The notes beneath the pieces are model-generated. The model worked only from the letters and a program-made list of their open reading frames with translations, ran no database searches and was not told where the DNA came from. This document shows, piece by piece, positions 26,347 through 35,204 of a stretch of DNA of 64,000 nt (position 1 is its first letter; each line of letters begins with the position of its first letter). The DNA is from Blastococcus tunisiensis (GTDB taxonomy: Bacteria; Actinomycetota; Actinomycetes; Mycobacteriales; Geodermatophilaceae), in contig NZ_FOND01000019.1 of NCBI RefSeq assembly GCF_900112815.1, positions 20,967-84,966 of the forward strand, given 5' to 3'. The position numbers and the translations under genes were made by a program.

Positions 26347-26946
26347 CTACTGGCCGGGACGCCGAAGTAGAAAGTCAATCTCGTAGCACGGCATGACCCA
26401 GCACAGATGCTCCTCATAGAACTCTTGCGTCCATCGCGAGCGATTCACCCATGCCCCCGCCAGCTTCTTCAGTGCGTGCCGTACATAGAATGGCCGCGAC
26501 GACTTGAAGACGTGGCGAGCCGAGATAAGATCCAGCGGCACTGGATCGACATACTGCGGTACTCCACGACGAAATCCGGAAGATTGCACCCAGTACGAAA
26601 ATGTGTAGAGTCCAAAGAAGGATCGATGAGTTGGGTCCGAGTAGAACGCCGGGTTGGAAAAGTGTGGAATAACCGCGCGGAAGTCCCCATTCGGCTTTAG
26701 CACACGAGCCGCCTCCCGCAACAACGCTAGCGGATCGTCGATGTGCTCCATGAAGTGCTCCGAGTAGATGGATGACACCGACGCATCCGGCAGCGAGCGG
26801 AGAACCTCGACCGCGTCGGCGACGACGTCAACCCCTGGAAGTTGCATAATGTCGATGCCGACCGCCTCTGCCTGCTGCTTGGTACTACCGCAGCCGAGCT
26901 CGAGGTGCAGCGGTCGCCTGGAGAGCGGGTGGGGGTGCGAGATCAT
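26347..26946 (-). CDS. Class I SAM-dependent methyltransferase, foreign-looking
   Basis: A 199-residue methyltransferase. The SAM motif LHLELGCGSTK is near residue 14, followed by GVDVVADAVEVL, IYSEHFMEHIDDP and EAARVLKPNGDFRAVIPHF. That order is normal for methyltransferase_11-type enzymes. The codon choice is visibly more AT-rich than its neighbours, with AGA, ATA and AAA-rich stretches. It lies exactly between asnB and a stranded asnB-like 3' end, so it looks like an acquired cassette. It may methylate a sugar of the repeat unit or be a capping enzyme. Confidence 0.8.
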   Translation of the reverse strand: MISHPHPLSRRPLHLELGCGSTKQQAEAVGIDIMQLPGVDVVADAVEVLRSLPDASVSSIYSEHFMEHIDDPLALLREAARVLKPNGDFRAVIPHFSNPAFYSDPTHRSFFGLYTFSYWVQSSGFRRGVPQYVDPVPLDLISARHVFKSSRPFYVRHALKKLAGAWVNRSRWTQEFYEEHLCWVMPCYEIDFLLRRPGQ

Positions 26947-26982
26947 GTGATGTATCTTTTTCTTTCGAGTTGCGGTTCCACT

Positions 26983-27135
26983 GACCTGCTCGCCCCCGAG
27001 GCGCTGGCTCGCACAGGACTGTTGGACGCGCCGGCCGTGCGGTCCCTGTAACCGACCACCTCGCCCGCAGCAGACCACGGTCAGGCCCTCTGGCACGTGC
27101 TCATGCTGCACGCCTGGGTGAGCCGCTGGCGTTGA
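26983..27135 (+). pseudogene. 3' remnant of a second asnB
   Basis: Translation from 26983 gives DLLAPEALARTGLLDAPAVR, then a stop. After a frame disruption ALWHVLMLHAWVSRWR ends at TGA 27133-27135. These match the end of the intact AsnB (EDLLSPPALAESGWLDAAAV and ALWNVLMLQAWLGRWGW), with many substitutions. It is therefore a diverged homologue, not a recent duplicate. Its last 35 bases overlap the 3' end of the wzy-like gene. Confidence 0.8.
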
Positions 27136-28489
27136 CGCGGCGCGCTCCGGCGACCGACCGGCCCCCGGCGCGCCGACGGGCGAGCAGGTGCAGGATTCCC
27201 AGCGCGAGCAGCAGGACGAGCGTCATGGTGGACGTCATCCGGTTGGCGAAGACGGCCAGACCGGTGCCACCGATGATGAGCCCCCCCGTCAGCAGCCCTG
27301 CTGGGGACGGGACGGCCCGGCGTGTGAAGAAGCCGCAGAGACAGCCGGCCACCAAGGAGCCGGCCACTGCGCCGGGGGCCCGGAAGTCGCGGTACCAGGG
27401 CTCGAGCCACGTGTAGACGTTTGTGGGCGCCGGCACCCGGATGTGTGCCGCGATTTCGTCCCACTTCGGCGCTCCGGGTACGACGTCGAACACAGCGCTG
27501 AGCGTGGCCGCACCCCACAACTGCGGGTTGTAGTCACCGTAGTACGTGGGACCGCGCGCCTCAGGAGGCCAGGCGTCGTTCCGTGACTCGACCAGCATCC
27601 CGAACGCCGGTATCCCGCCGCCCGCATAGTGGAGGACACCGGTGAAGCTGCTGTCCCGCATTTCTGGGCTGACCGCGTAACGAACGGCCGGATTGGTCGT
27701 CCCCGTCTTCCCCAGCATCAACGCAATCCCCTGGAAGACGACGAGACCGACCAGCAGGGCCCCCACGGCGTGTCTCACGCGAAAGCGGACACCCAGATCC
27801 AGCGAACCGGCGGCTCGGGTGAGCAGATAGACACCGGCTGCCCAGACAAGTGTCGAAAAGATGTTGGTCCGCTGCAGCGTCGCGGCTTGGGCCACGATCA
27901 ACCAGGTCATCAGCCCGTAGCGGATGAGTACCGGCACGTCCCGCAAACCGCGGACGAAGCCGGGGAAAAGGGTCAGCACGAAACACAGCGGCGCGAGATA
28001 GAACAGCGCCTTACCATATACGGGAAAGGCCTCCATGTATGGGGTCTGACTGTTGCCACGGATGGAGACCGGGTCGTAGATCAGCGTGGACAGTCCGAAC
28101 AACTGAGCGATCGTCCACAGATACAGGGCGAAGCCGATGTTGAACAGGACGAAGATCGACCAGTAGGCGGGCAGGCCCATGAAGGCGATGGACGCTCCGG
28201 ACTCCGCCCCCTCCCCGGCAGAGACGGCGCCGGGTTCGTGCGTCCCTCGCCGGGCCACCAGGACCCACGCGCCGAAGTTGAAGGCGACGATGGAACCGGT
28301 GATCACCAGCCAGGCGGTCACCGAGAGGGCGACGTAGTTCATGAGGCCGCTGCCCACGATCAGGAGCCCACAGGCCCACGCGCCGTTATGCAGCGCTACG
28401 GCCATCGCCAGTCGCTGATGGGCCAGCCAGGTCAGCGCGGTCGCCGCGGCGAGGACGATGCCCAGGATCAGGGCGTACAGGTCGGACAT
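27101..28489 (-). CDS. O-antigen/exopolysaccharide polymerase (Wzy-like)
   Basis: A 462-residue protein with about eleven hydrophobic segments and one large hydrophilic loop around residues 265-360. This is the topology of Wzy polymerases, which join lipid-linked repeat units outside the membrane. There is no sequence motif I can name, so the call rests on topology and on lying beside a flippase and glycosyltransferases. It starts one base from the following gene. Its C-terminus overlaps the asnB remnant. Confidence 0.7.
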   Translation of the reverse strand: MSDLYALILGIVLAAATALTWLAHQRLAMAVALHNGAWACGLLIVGSGLMNYVALSVTAWLVITGSIVAFNFGAWVLVARRGTHEPGAVSAGEGAESGASIAFMGLPAYWSIFVLFNIGFALYLWTIAQLFGLSTLIYDPVSIRGNSQTPYMEAFPVYGKALFYLAPLCFVLTLFPGFVRGLRDVPVLIRYGLMTWLIVAQAATLQRTNIFSTLVWAAGVYLLTRAAGSLDLGVRFRVRHAVGALLVGLVVFQGIALMLGKTGTTNPAVRYAVSPEMRDSSFTGVLHYAGGGIPAFGMLVESRNDAWPPEARGPTYYGDYNPQLWGAATLSAVFDVVPGAPKWDEIAAHIRVPAPTNVYTWLEPWYRDFRAPGAVAGSLVAGCLCGFFTRRAVPSPAGLLTGGLIIGGTGLAVFANRMTSTMTLVLLLALGILHLLARRRAGGRSVAGARRVNASGSPRRAA

Positions 28490-29611
28490 CTATCGCTCGT
28501 CCCCGGGGAGTGCACGGTGTGGTGGCGCCTCGGCCACGTCGGGGGGGCTCCACGGCAGATCCGGGAAGAGGATCCGCCAGAAGACCGGCGCCCACGCGCC
28601 GTAGCTGTACTTGCCGGCGACCGCAACACGGGCCTGGGCCCCGATGCGCGCGCGCTCGCTCGCGGGCATGGTCAGCATCTCGACGAGGCGCTCGTGCCAC
28701 TCGCCCCCGTGCGCCGGGGCGAGGCCGCCGATGTCACGGAGCACCGTGTGGTTGACGCCCACGGGAGAGCCGACGGTGGGCACGCCCGCGGCGCCGTACT
28801 GCAGCAGCTTGTAGGCGCACTTGCCGCGGGCGAACTCGTCGTCGGGCAGCGGTGCGACAGCGACGTCCGCCCGCACCAGCTCCTCTCTCACCGTGGCCGG
28901 CGACCAGGCGACCCGGCGGACGGCGTGCTCGATGCCCGGAAGCGGTCCGTTCCCCCGGCTCACCACCGTCACCAGCGCGCCGTGCGTCTGGTGGAGCCGG
29001 GCCAGCGCCGGTGCGATGTGGGCGAGGTACTGCTCGGTTCCCGGTGACCCCACCCAGATGACGTTGGGCCGGTCACCCACCTCGTGCTCGGCCTTGGCGT
29101 CGTAGTCGTCGACCTCGACGCAACTGGGCACGACGACGACCTCGTCGTTGTGGTGCCGTGCGGCCTCGGCCAATGTCGCGTTCCCCGCGACGACGACGTC
29201 CGCGGCGGCGACCGCGCGCGTCCAGGCGCGGGGTTTGCTGAAGATCCGGTGCACACCGCGCCGGTGATCGGCGTAGAGCGCGTCGTCGAAGTCGTAGACC
29301 CCCCGCCGGGCGCGGGTCAGCAGACCCGCCTCCACCCGGCCCGTCGTCAGCGGTGTCGCGGTGCGGGAGAGCAGCAGCGTCGCATCGCCCAGCCGGTCGC
29401 GGAGCCGGCGCAGCTCCACCTCCGCGCGGAGAGCCGCACGCGGCCGCGACGCGATCCGCGCGAAGGATGCGTCGGCGGCACCGAGATAGTCGTAGTTGGT
29501 CGCGACCACGCCGAGGTGACCCAGCCAGTCGTAGACGCGGACGCGGCTGCTGGGCCCCGCCTGCCCGTATGCCGACACGGTGACGAGGCCGGGCGTCGTC
29601 GCATCAACCAT
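28490..29611 (-). CDS. Glycosyltransferase, GT-B fold (family 1/4-like)
   Basis: A 373-residue glycosyltransferase. The N-terminal half has SRVRVYDWLGHLG and GVYDFDDALYADHRRGVHR. The C-terminal half has NVIWVGSPGTEQYL, VAPLPDDEFARGKCAYKLLQ and YGAAGVPTVGSPVG, the sugar-nucleotide binding region of GT-B enzymes. It should add one sugar of the repeat unit to the lipid carrier. Its start overlaps the end of the flippase gene by eight bases. Confidence 0.83.
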   Translation of the reverse strand: MVDATTPGLVTVSAYGQAGPSSRVRVYDWLGHLGVVATNYDYLGAADASFARIASRPRAALRAEVELRRLRDRLGDATLLLSRTATPLTTGRVEAGLLTRARRGVYDFDDALYADHRRGVHRIFSKPRAWTRAVAAADVVVAGNATLAEAARHHNDEVVVVPSCVEVDDYDAKAEHEVGDRPNVIWVGSPGTEQYLAHIAPALARLHQTHGALVTVVSRGNGPLPGIEHAVRRVAWSPATVREELVRADVAVAPLPDDEFARGKCAYKLLQYGAAGVPTVGSPVGVNHTVLRDIGGLAPAHGGEWHERLVEMLTMPASERARIGAQARVAVAGKYSYGAWAPVFWRILFPDLPWSPPDVAEAPPHRALPGDER

Positions 29612-30881
29612 GGGCCGGTACCACCTCGCATCGGTCGCTCGCCCGACGTCTCCGCAGCTTGCGGAGCCGCCGTCTGACGACCACGGCCATCGTGGTGTAC
29701 ACGGCGATCATCCCGACGGCCGCGCCGTGCGTACCGAGTATGACGATGACCGGGACCACGACCGCCACCACCATGACCGAACCCACGACCGCGCCGACCG
29801 ATCCCGCCTTCAGGTCGCGCAGACCCTGGCAGGCAGCCGAGTCGTACTGGTACATGGCGTACGGGATGGCCGCGACGGAGAGCACGGCCACCAGTGGCGC
29901 TCCGTCCCGGTACTCCGGCCCGAGCAGGAACGGGAAGACCACCGTGCCCACCGAGGCGGTCACCAGCGCGACGGCCGCGGAGAAGGCCAGGAACGGCTTC
30001 CAGGTCCGCTCCCACGCCATCAGGGAGCCAGAGGCCGCCACCCGCCGGGTGAGCACACCGGTGAAGGCGATCGGGATGAACCAGGAGAGGGCGGCGAGGG
30101 ACGAGGCGGCGCTGTAGACGCCGACCTCGGCGCTCGACCGCACCGCGCCGAGCGCGAGGCGGTCACCGTGGATGACGAAGGACTGGCCCACCGAGGTGAG
30201 CACGGCGGGCACGCTGAAGCAGATCAGCGCCCGCCCCTGGACGAGCAGGACCCGCCAGGAGCAATGGGTGCGCAACCGCGGCTCACCGGAGCGCTGCCCC
30301 GCCGCGACCTGGCCCAGGATGGTCAGGGCCAGGCAGGAGCTCGCGACGGCGAGCGCGGTGGCCACCGTCAGCCGTCCCGCGAAGTAGACGGCCGCGGTGA
30401 GAGCCAGCTGGAGCCCGGCGGCCAGCACGTCCAGGCCGATCGCCTGTCGGTGCCGTCCCCGCCCGTGCAGGCCCTCGCGGAGCAGCGAGGCGCACAACGC
30501 GAGGGCGGAGTAGAGGACGAACGCGGCCTGGGCGGCGAAGCCCGGGTCGGTGAACGCACCAAGGAGGGGAAGCCCCACGAAGACGGCGACGGCCCCGTGC
30601 GGCACGGCCATGGCGCCGGCGAGGACGGCGTAGCGCGGCCAGGTCCACCACGTGGAGGGCTCGGCCAGCACCACCCTCGCCCCCGCGCCGAGCCCCAGGC
30701 CGCTGACGAGCAGCAGCAGCGTCGCCAGCGTCGTGGCGAGGACGAGGGAGCCCCGGTCGGCGGGCCCGAGCCAACGGGCGCTCGCCACCGCGACCATCAT
30801 CTGCACTCCGGCCTGCGCCGCCGACCACAGGGGGAGCTGGAAGCGCCGCACGGCGCGAGCTAGCACGGGGCCGGCGCTCAC
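29604..30881 (-). CDS. Polysaccharide flippase (Wzx/MOP superfamily)
   Basis: About 425 residues with some twelve predicted membrane spans, e.g. LVLATTLATLLLLVSGLGLG and AVALVTASVGTVVFPFLLG, and few charged loops, matching Wzx flippases that move undecaprenyl-linked units across the membrane. I start at GTG 30881 because the additional upstream frame to 31046 is basic and lacks flippase character. It is the first gene of the minus-strand wzx-GT-wzy set and is divergent from the next glycosyltransferase. Confidence 0.8.
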   Translation of the reverse strand: MSAGPVLARAVRRFQLPLWSAAQAGVQMMVAVASARWLGPADRGSLVLATTLATLLLLVSGLGLGAGARVVLAEPSTWWTWPRYAVLAGAMAVPHGAVAVFVGLPLLGAFTDPGFAAQAAFVLYSALALCASLLREGLHGRGRHRQAIGLDVLAAGLQLALTAAVYFAGRLTVATALAVASSCLALTILGQVAAGQRSGEPRLRTHCSWRVLLVQGRALICFSVPAVLTSVGQSFVIHGDRLALGAVRSSAEVGVYSAASSLAALSWFIPIAFTGVLTRRVAASGSLMAWERTWKPFLAFSAAVALVTASVGTVVFPFLLGPEYRDGAPLVAVLSVAAIPYAMYQYDSAACQGLRDLKAGSVGAVVGSVMVVAVVVPVIVILGTHGAAVGMIAVYTTMAVVVRRRLRKLRRRRASDRCEVVPAHG

Positions 30882-31090
30882 TCCGCTGCCCGCGCGGCCG
30901 CAGCTACGGCGTGATGCGACCGGAAGGTACGCTCGCCACCATTCTGGTGGACGGCCGGCTGCGTTTCCTGCGGCGCACGGTGCGTGTGATTCCCGGGTGA
31001 CGGTTGTGCCCGCCGGGAATTGACGGGAGAACCGCCGGATGCGCATACAGGCAATTGGCCCAACGGTGCTCCATAGCGAGGGGAAGTCGT

Positions 31091-32221
31091 GTGAAGCAGC
31101 GTACCGGACGAATTCTGCATGTGGCGGCGGTCGACTTCACCGCCGCGAAACTCCTGGCTCCGCAGCTGGATCAGCTGGCGGCGCGGGGGTACGACGTCCA
31201 TGTCGCCTGCGGACGCACGTCGGAGACGCACTGGGCCCGGCTGTCCCCCTTCGCGACGCACGACGTCCGCTTCCCACGGTCGGCCTCGCCGAGCAAGATG
31301 CTGATGGCCGCCGGGGGCCTGGTACGGCTCGTGCGCCGCATTCGCCCCGCCCTGCTCCACCTGCACACACCAGCGGCCGCCCTGCCCGTGCGGCTGCTGC
31401 CGAGACCGGCGTGGGCGGGCGACATGAAAATCGCTTACACCGTGCACGGATTCTCGCACCAGTGGCCTCCCCGGGGGGCGGCGGAGACGGTGGTGCAGCG
31501 CCTGGAGAAGCGCCTCGCACGGCGTACCGACCTGATGCTCTTCCAGAGCGAGGAGGACCTCGTGGAGGCATCGGTCCGCCGCTACCACGGACCGTTGGTC
31601 CTCCTGGGCAACGGGGTGCAGGACGAATGGTTCGATATCCCCTTTCCCGAGAAAAACGGAAATGGGACGTTCCGGCTGGTCTTCGTCGGCCGACTGGTGC
31701 GCGAGAAAGGAATTCTCGACCTGCTGCAGGCGATTCGGGGCGTGGCCGGTCTTCATCTCGACGTCGTCGGGGACGCGTTGCCCTCCGACCGGGACGGGGT
31801 CGCCGGAGAGGTGCGCCGGTTGGCCGCGGCGTGCGGAACCGGGGCGGTCACCCTGCACGGCATGGCGGAGCCGGCGACGGTGCGCGCGCTCCTCGGGAGC
31901 GCACATGCCCTGTCCCTGCCGAGCTACCGCGAGGGCGTGCCGCGCAGCGTCATCGAGGCCCTCGCCGCCGGTCGTCCGGTCATCGCCTCGGAGATCCGCG
32001 GAAACCGGGAACTGGTCCGGCACGGGGACAACGGCCTGCTGCACCGGCCGGGGGACGTGGCAGGGCTGAGGCAGGCAGTGGTGACGCTGCGCGACCTGGA
32101 CCCCGTGGAGTACGAACGGATGGCGACGGCAGCCCGACGGAGTGCAGACCCGGAGCGCAGGGAGACCGCGGTGTACGAGCGCCTCGTTCGGGCGTACGAG
32201 GCACTCGGGGTCGTGCCGTGA
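31091..32221 (+). CDS. Glycosyltransferase family 4
   Basis: A 376-residue GT-B enzyme. It opens with RILHVAAVDFTAAKLLAPQL. The GT4 signature is in LVFVGRLVREKGILDLLQAI near residue 198, and the EGVPRSVIEALAAGRPVIAS block near 280 has the conserved Glu-x7-Glu type site. It resembles the WcaL/CapM-type transferases. The GTG at 31091 has AGGGGAAG just upstream. It is convergent with the initiating transferase gene. Confidence 0.86.
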   Translation: MKQRTGRILHVAAVDFTAAKLLAPQLDQLAARGYDVHVACGRTSETHWARLSPFATHDVRFPRSASPSKMLMAAGGLVRLVRRIRPALLHLHTPAAALPVRLLPRPAWAGDMKIAYTVHGFSHQWPPRGAAETVVQRLEKRLARRTDLMLFQSEEDLVEASVRRYHGPLVLLGNGVQDEWFDIPFPEKNGNGTFRLVFVGRLVREKGILDLLQAIRGVAGLHLDVVGDALPSDRDGVAGEVRRLAAACGTGAVTLHGMAEPATVRALLGSAHALSLPSYREGVPRSVIEALAAGRPVIASEIRGNRELVRHGDNGLLHRPGDVAGLRQAVVTLRDLDPVEYERMATAARRSADPERRETAVYERLVRAYEALGVVP

Positions 32222-32282
32222 CGATGGTGCGCTGATCGCCGGCGCGTCCGCGCCCGGCGGGTCCGGGCGCACGCCGTTCCCC

Positions 32283-33341
32283 TCAGCCGACCGGAGCAGG
32301 CGCACCCGCGAGGGCGGAGGCGGCCACGGGACCGGCGCCGGCAGGCCGGAGACGGTCGAGCGCGCGCGGTAGCGCGGCATAGCCGGCCAGCACGGCGGCC
32401 TGCACACCCACGCAGAGCAGCGCGATCCCGAGGTGCCCAGCGGTGGCCCCGGCCAGGCCGGCCAGCGCGACCACCAGCGTGCAGCCGCTGACGAGGACAC
32501 TGGCCGGCACGTGACCGAGGCCGCTGAGGGTCAGCCGCTGGTACACATGCTCGCGGTGCGGACGGGTGACATCCTTTCCCGCGCACAGACGCCGCACGAG
32601 GGTCAGCCCGACGTCGAGGACGTAGACGGACAGGACGGACAGCGCCGGCCAGGGATGCACGCCGACCATCACCGCGCCGGCCACGCACATGGCCAGGAAC
32701 GCCCCGAGGGCGTAGCTGCCGGCGTCGCCCAGGAAGAACGTGACGCGAGCCGGCCCGTTCCACGGCAGGAACGCGGCGAACGCACCGGCCCCCGCCAGTC
32801 CGGCAGCGGTCAGCCATGCCTGGTGCTCGAGGAGACCGAGCACGGCCAGACTGGCGCCGCCCACCGCACCGTGCAGGCCCGAGATGCTGTTGATCCCGTC
32901 CATGAAGTTGGCGACGTTCACGTACGCCGCCACGAGCAGGGCGGCCGGCAGCCACAGCCACCAGGAGGACGTCACAGCCGACAGCGCCGCACCGGCCAGT
33001 GCGGCCAGGCCCCCCTGCCAGCGCAGCCGCGCTCCGATGCTGAGGCCACGTTTGTCCTCGACGAAGCCGAGCACGGCGAAGAGCGCCACAGCGCCCGCCA
33101 CCGCCCGCAGCGCCGCGGCGTCCCTCGCGGCGACGCCGGCGCTCACGGCGAGCAGGACGGCGGCGATCGCCACCGCCACCGCGATCCCGGCACCGCGGAG
33201 CACCGGCCGGTCGTGCGACGACCGCTCCGTCGGGACGTCGTAGAGGGCGAGCCTGAGGAGCAGACGCGGGGTGCACGCCAGGAGCGACGTCGCGAGCACC
33301 GCACTCGACAGCAGCGTGCCGACGACCAGCACGGCGGTCAC
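32283..33341 (-). CDS. Undecaprenyl-phosphate HexNAc-1-phosphate transferase (WecA/WbpL-like)
   Basis: A 352-residue membrane enzyme of the glycosyltransferase-4 (MraY/WecA) family. It would load the first sugar onto undecaprenyl phosphate. Hallmarks are VEDKRGLSIGARLRWQ, NVANFMDGINSISGLHG and VTFFLGDAGSYALGAF, carrying the catalytic Asp residues, and a late RPHREHVYQRL basic motif. Ten or so hydrophobic segments are visible. Its start overlaps the dehydratase stop by four bases. Confidence 0.88.
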   Translation of the reverse strand: MTAVLVVGTLLSSAVLATSLLACTPRLLLRLALYDVPTERSSHDRPVLRGAGIAVAVAIAAVLLAVSAGVAARDAAALRAVAGAVALFAVLGFVEDKRGLSIGARLRWQGGLAALAGAALSAVTSSWWLWLPAALLVAAYVNVANFMDGINSISGLHGAVGGASLAVLGLLEHQAWLTAAGLAGAGAFAAFLPWNGPARVTFFLGDAGSYALGAFLAMCVAGAVMVGVHPWPALSVLSVYVLDVGLTLVRRLCAGKDVTRPHREHVYQRLTLSGLGHVPASVLVSGCTLVVALAGLAGATAGHLGIALLCVGVQAAVLAGYAALPRALDRLRPAGAGPVAASALAGAPAPVG

Positions 33342-35167
33342 CTGTTCGCGGCGCGGTACAGGCCCGGAGCGGGCTCGTGGACGGGCTCGACCGACTCGAC
33401 CGGGACCCCGGCACCGTCGTCGGCGCGGCGGCCGAGCCGGTTCAGCGTCCGGTCGTCCAGCGGCGGGACCGGGACGTGGCTGATGAGAGGGTGGACTGCT
33501 CGGCGGCTGCTCTCCTGCTGCCCGGTGAGGTTCTCGTGCAGCTTCTCCCCCGGACGCAGGCCGGTGTAGACGATGTCCACGGGCCGGTCACAGAGTGCGA
33601 CGAGGTGTCGGGCGACGTCGGCGATGCGGACCGGTTCGCCCATGTCGAGGACAAGTGCCTCGCCGCCGGAACCGATGGCGCCGGCCTGGATGACCAGCTG
33701 GACGGCCTCGGGAATGGTCATGAAGTAGCGGGTGACGTCGGGGTGGGTCACGGTGACCGGACCGCCGCGCGCGATCTGGGCGGCGAAGGTCGTCAGGACC
33801 GATCCCCGGCTGGCCAGCACGTTGCCGAACCGCACGGACAGGAAGGACCCGCTGTTCATCCCGGCGTAGGCGGCGGTCAGCTGCTCGGCCGTGCGCTTGG
33901 TGCGGCCCAGGACGTTGACCGGATCGGCGGCCTTGTCGGTGGAGACGTTGATGAAGTGCCGGACGCGCACGGAGGTAGCGGCGGCCAGCACGTTGCGGGT
34001 GCCGAGGACGTTGGTCTTCCATGCCTCGTCGGGGTACTGCTCCAGCATCGTCAGGTGCTTGAGCGCCGCCGCGTGGAAGACGACGTCCGGCCGGCGCTGG
34101 CCGAAGATGCGCATCAGCGTCTCCACGTCACGGATGTCGGCCAGGACGACCTCCGGCGAGTCGAGCCTGGCCTCGCCGTGCATGCTGAGCTGCACCGCAT
34201 GCAGGGCCGACTCGTCGCGGTCCAGCATGATCAGTTCAGCGGGCGCGTAGCGGGCGACCTGCCGGCACAGTTCGGAGCCGATGGAACCGCCCGCCCCGGT
34301 GACCAGGACACGCTTCCCGGCCAGATATCCGGCGATGGCGTCGACGTTGGTGTCGATCTGGCGGCGGCCCAACAGGTCGCTGATGTCGATGTCCCGGACG
34401 TCGCGGATGCCGACGTCGCACCCGAGCAGCTCACCGAGCCGCGGCAGGATCTTGACCACGAGCCCGGCCTCGCCCGCCCGTCGGGAGAGTTCGCGGACCA
34501 GTGCGGCGTCGGCGAGCGGGAGTGCGATGACCAGCACCTCTGCCCCGGAGTCGCGAGCCGCCGCGGCGATGTCGTCGCGGCCCCCCAAGAGGCGGACCCC
34601 GTCGATGCGCACGTGCCGTTTCGTGGGGTCGTCGTCCAACACGCCGACGGGCAGGTAGGCGCTCGACGGGTCACCGAGCATCGAGCGGACCATCTGGTGC
34701 CCGGCGCTCCCGGCGCCGAAGACCAGCGTCCGTCGGCCGCTGTGGGGCCGGGCCGACCGCTCGCGCAGCCTACGGACGATCAGGCGCACGGCGAGCATGC
34801 CGACCAGACCGACCGAGAGCCCCGTGACCGGGACGGAGAGCGGCAGCAGGCGCCGCAGCTCTCCGACCGTGTTGGCGACCAGCAGTGCCGCCGAGGACGC
34901 GGCGACCGCGGTCGCCATCGCCGTCAGCTCCCCGACGCTGCCTACCGGGTGCCGCCCCTGATGCACGCGCAGCGCCGTGGAGGAGAGGAGGTACGTGGTG
35001 ACGGCGATCAGGACGGCGATCGCCAGCCCGCGCCGGTCGATCTGGTCGACGGCGCCCTCGTACCGGGCGACGGTGAGCGCCGACAGGGCGACGGCGAGCA
35101 GGCTCGCGTCGATGATCGGCAGTCCCCACCGGCGCATCCGCCAGCGCCACGTCGTGCGCCGATCCAT
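33338..35167 (-). CDS. Membrane UDP-HexNAc 4,6-dehydratase (WbpM/CapD family)
   Basis: A 609-residue protein. Four to five N-terminal membrane spans lead to a first Rossmann-like domain (TLVFGAGSAGHQMVR, about residue 147) and then the catalytic SDR domain (VLVTGAGGSIGSELCRQ near 300; NVSTDKAADPVNVLGRTKR near 430). The STDKA and TKR elements are WbpM-like. It makes a 4-keto-6-deoxy HexNAc precursor for deoxy or bacillosamine-like sugars. The ATG at 35167 has GAGGAGA upstream. It follows the kinase gene. Confidence 0.88.
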   Translation of the reverse strand: MDRRTTWRWRMRRWGLPIIDASLLAVALSALTVARYEGAVDQIDRRGLAIAVLIAVTTYLLSSTALRVHQGRHPVGSVGELTAMATAVAASSAALLVANTVGELRRLLPLSVPVTGLSVGLVGMLAVRLIVRRLRERSARPHSGRRTLVFGAGSAGHQMVRSMLGDPSSAYLPVGVLDDDPTKRHVRIDGVRLLGGRDDIAAAARDSGAEVLVIALPLADAALVRELSRRAGEAGLVVKILPRLGELLGCDVGIRDVRDIDISDLLGRRQIDTNVDAIAGYLAGKRVLVTGAGGSIGSELCRQVARYAPAELIMLDRDESALHAVQLSMHGEARLDSPEVVLADIRDVETLMRIFGQRRPDVVFHAAALKHLTMLEQYPDEAWKTNVLGTRNVLAAATSVRVRHFINVSTDKAADPVNVLGRTKRTAEQLTAAYAGMNSGSFLSVRFGNVLASRGSVLTTFAAQIARGGPVTVTHPDVTRYFMTIPEAVQLVIQAGAIGSGGEALVLDMGEPVRIADVARHLVALCDRPVDIVYTGLRPGEKLHENLTGQQESSRRAVHPLISHVPVPPLDDRTLNRLGRRADDGAGVPVESVEPVHEPAPGLYRAANR

Positions 35168-35204
35168 CGCGTCTCCTCGTCCTCGCACGACGGCGATCAC
35201 GCCC

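Noticed and set aside
26842..27051. Plus-strand 69-codon frame across the methyltransferase start
   Set aside because: Only its last 23 codons are meaningful, as the asnB remnant; the rest is a shadow.
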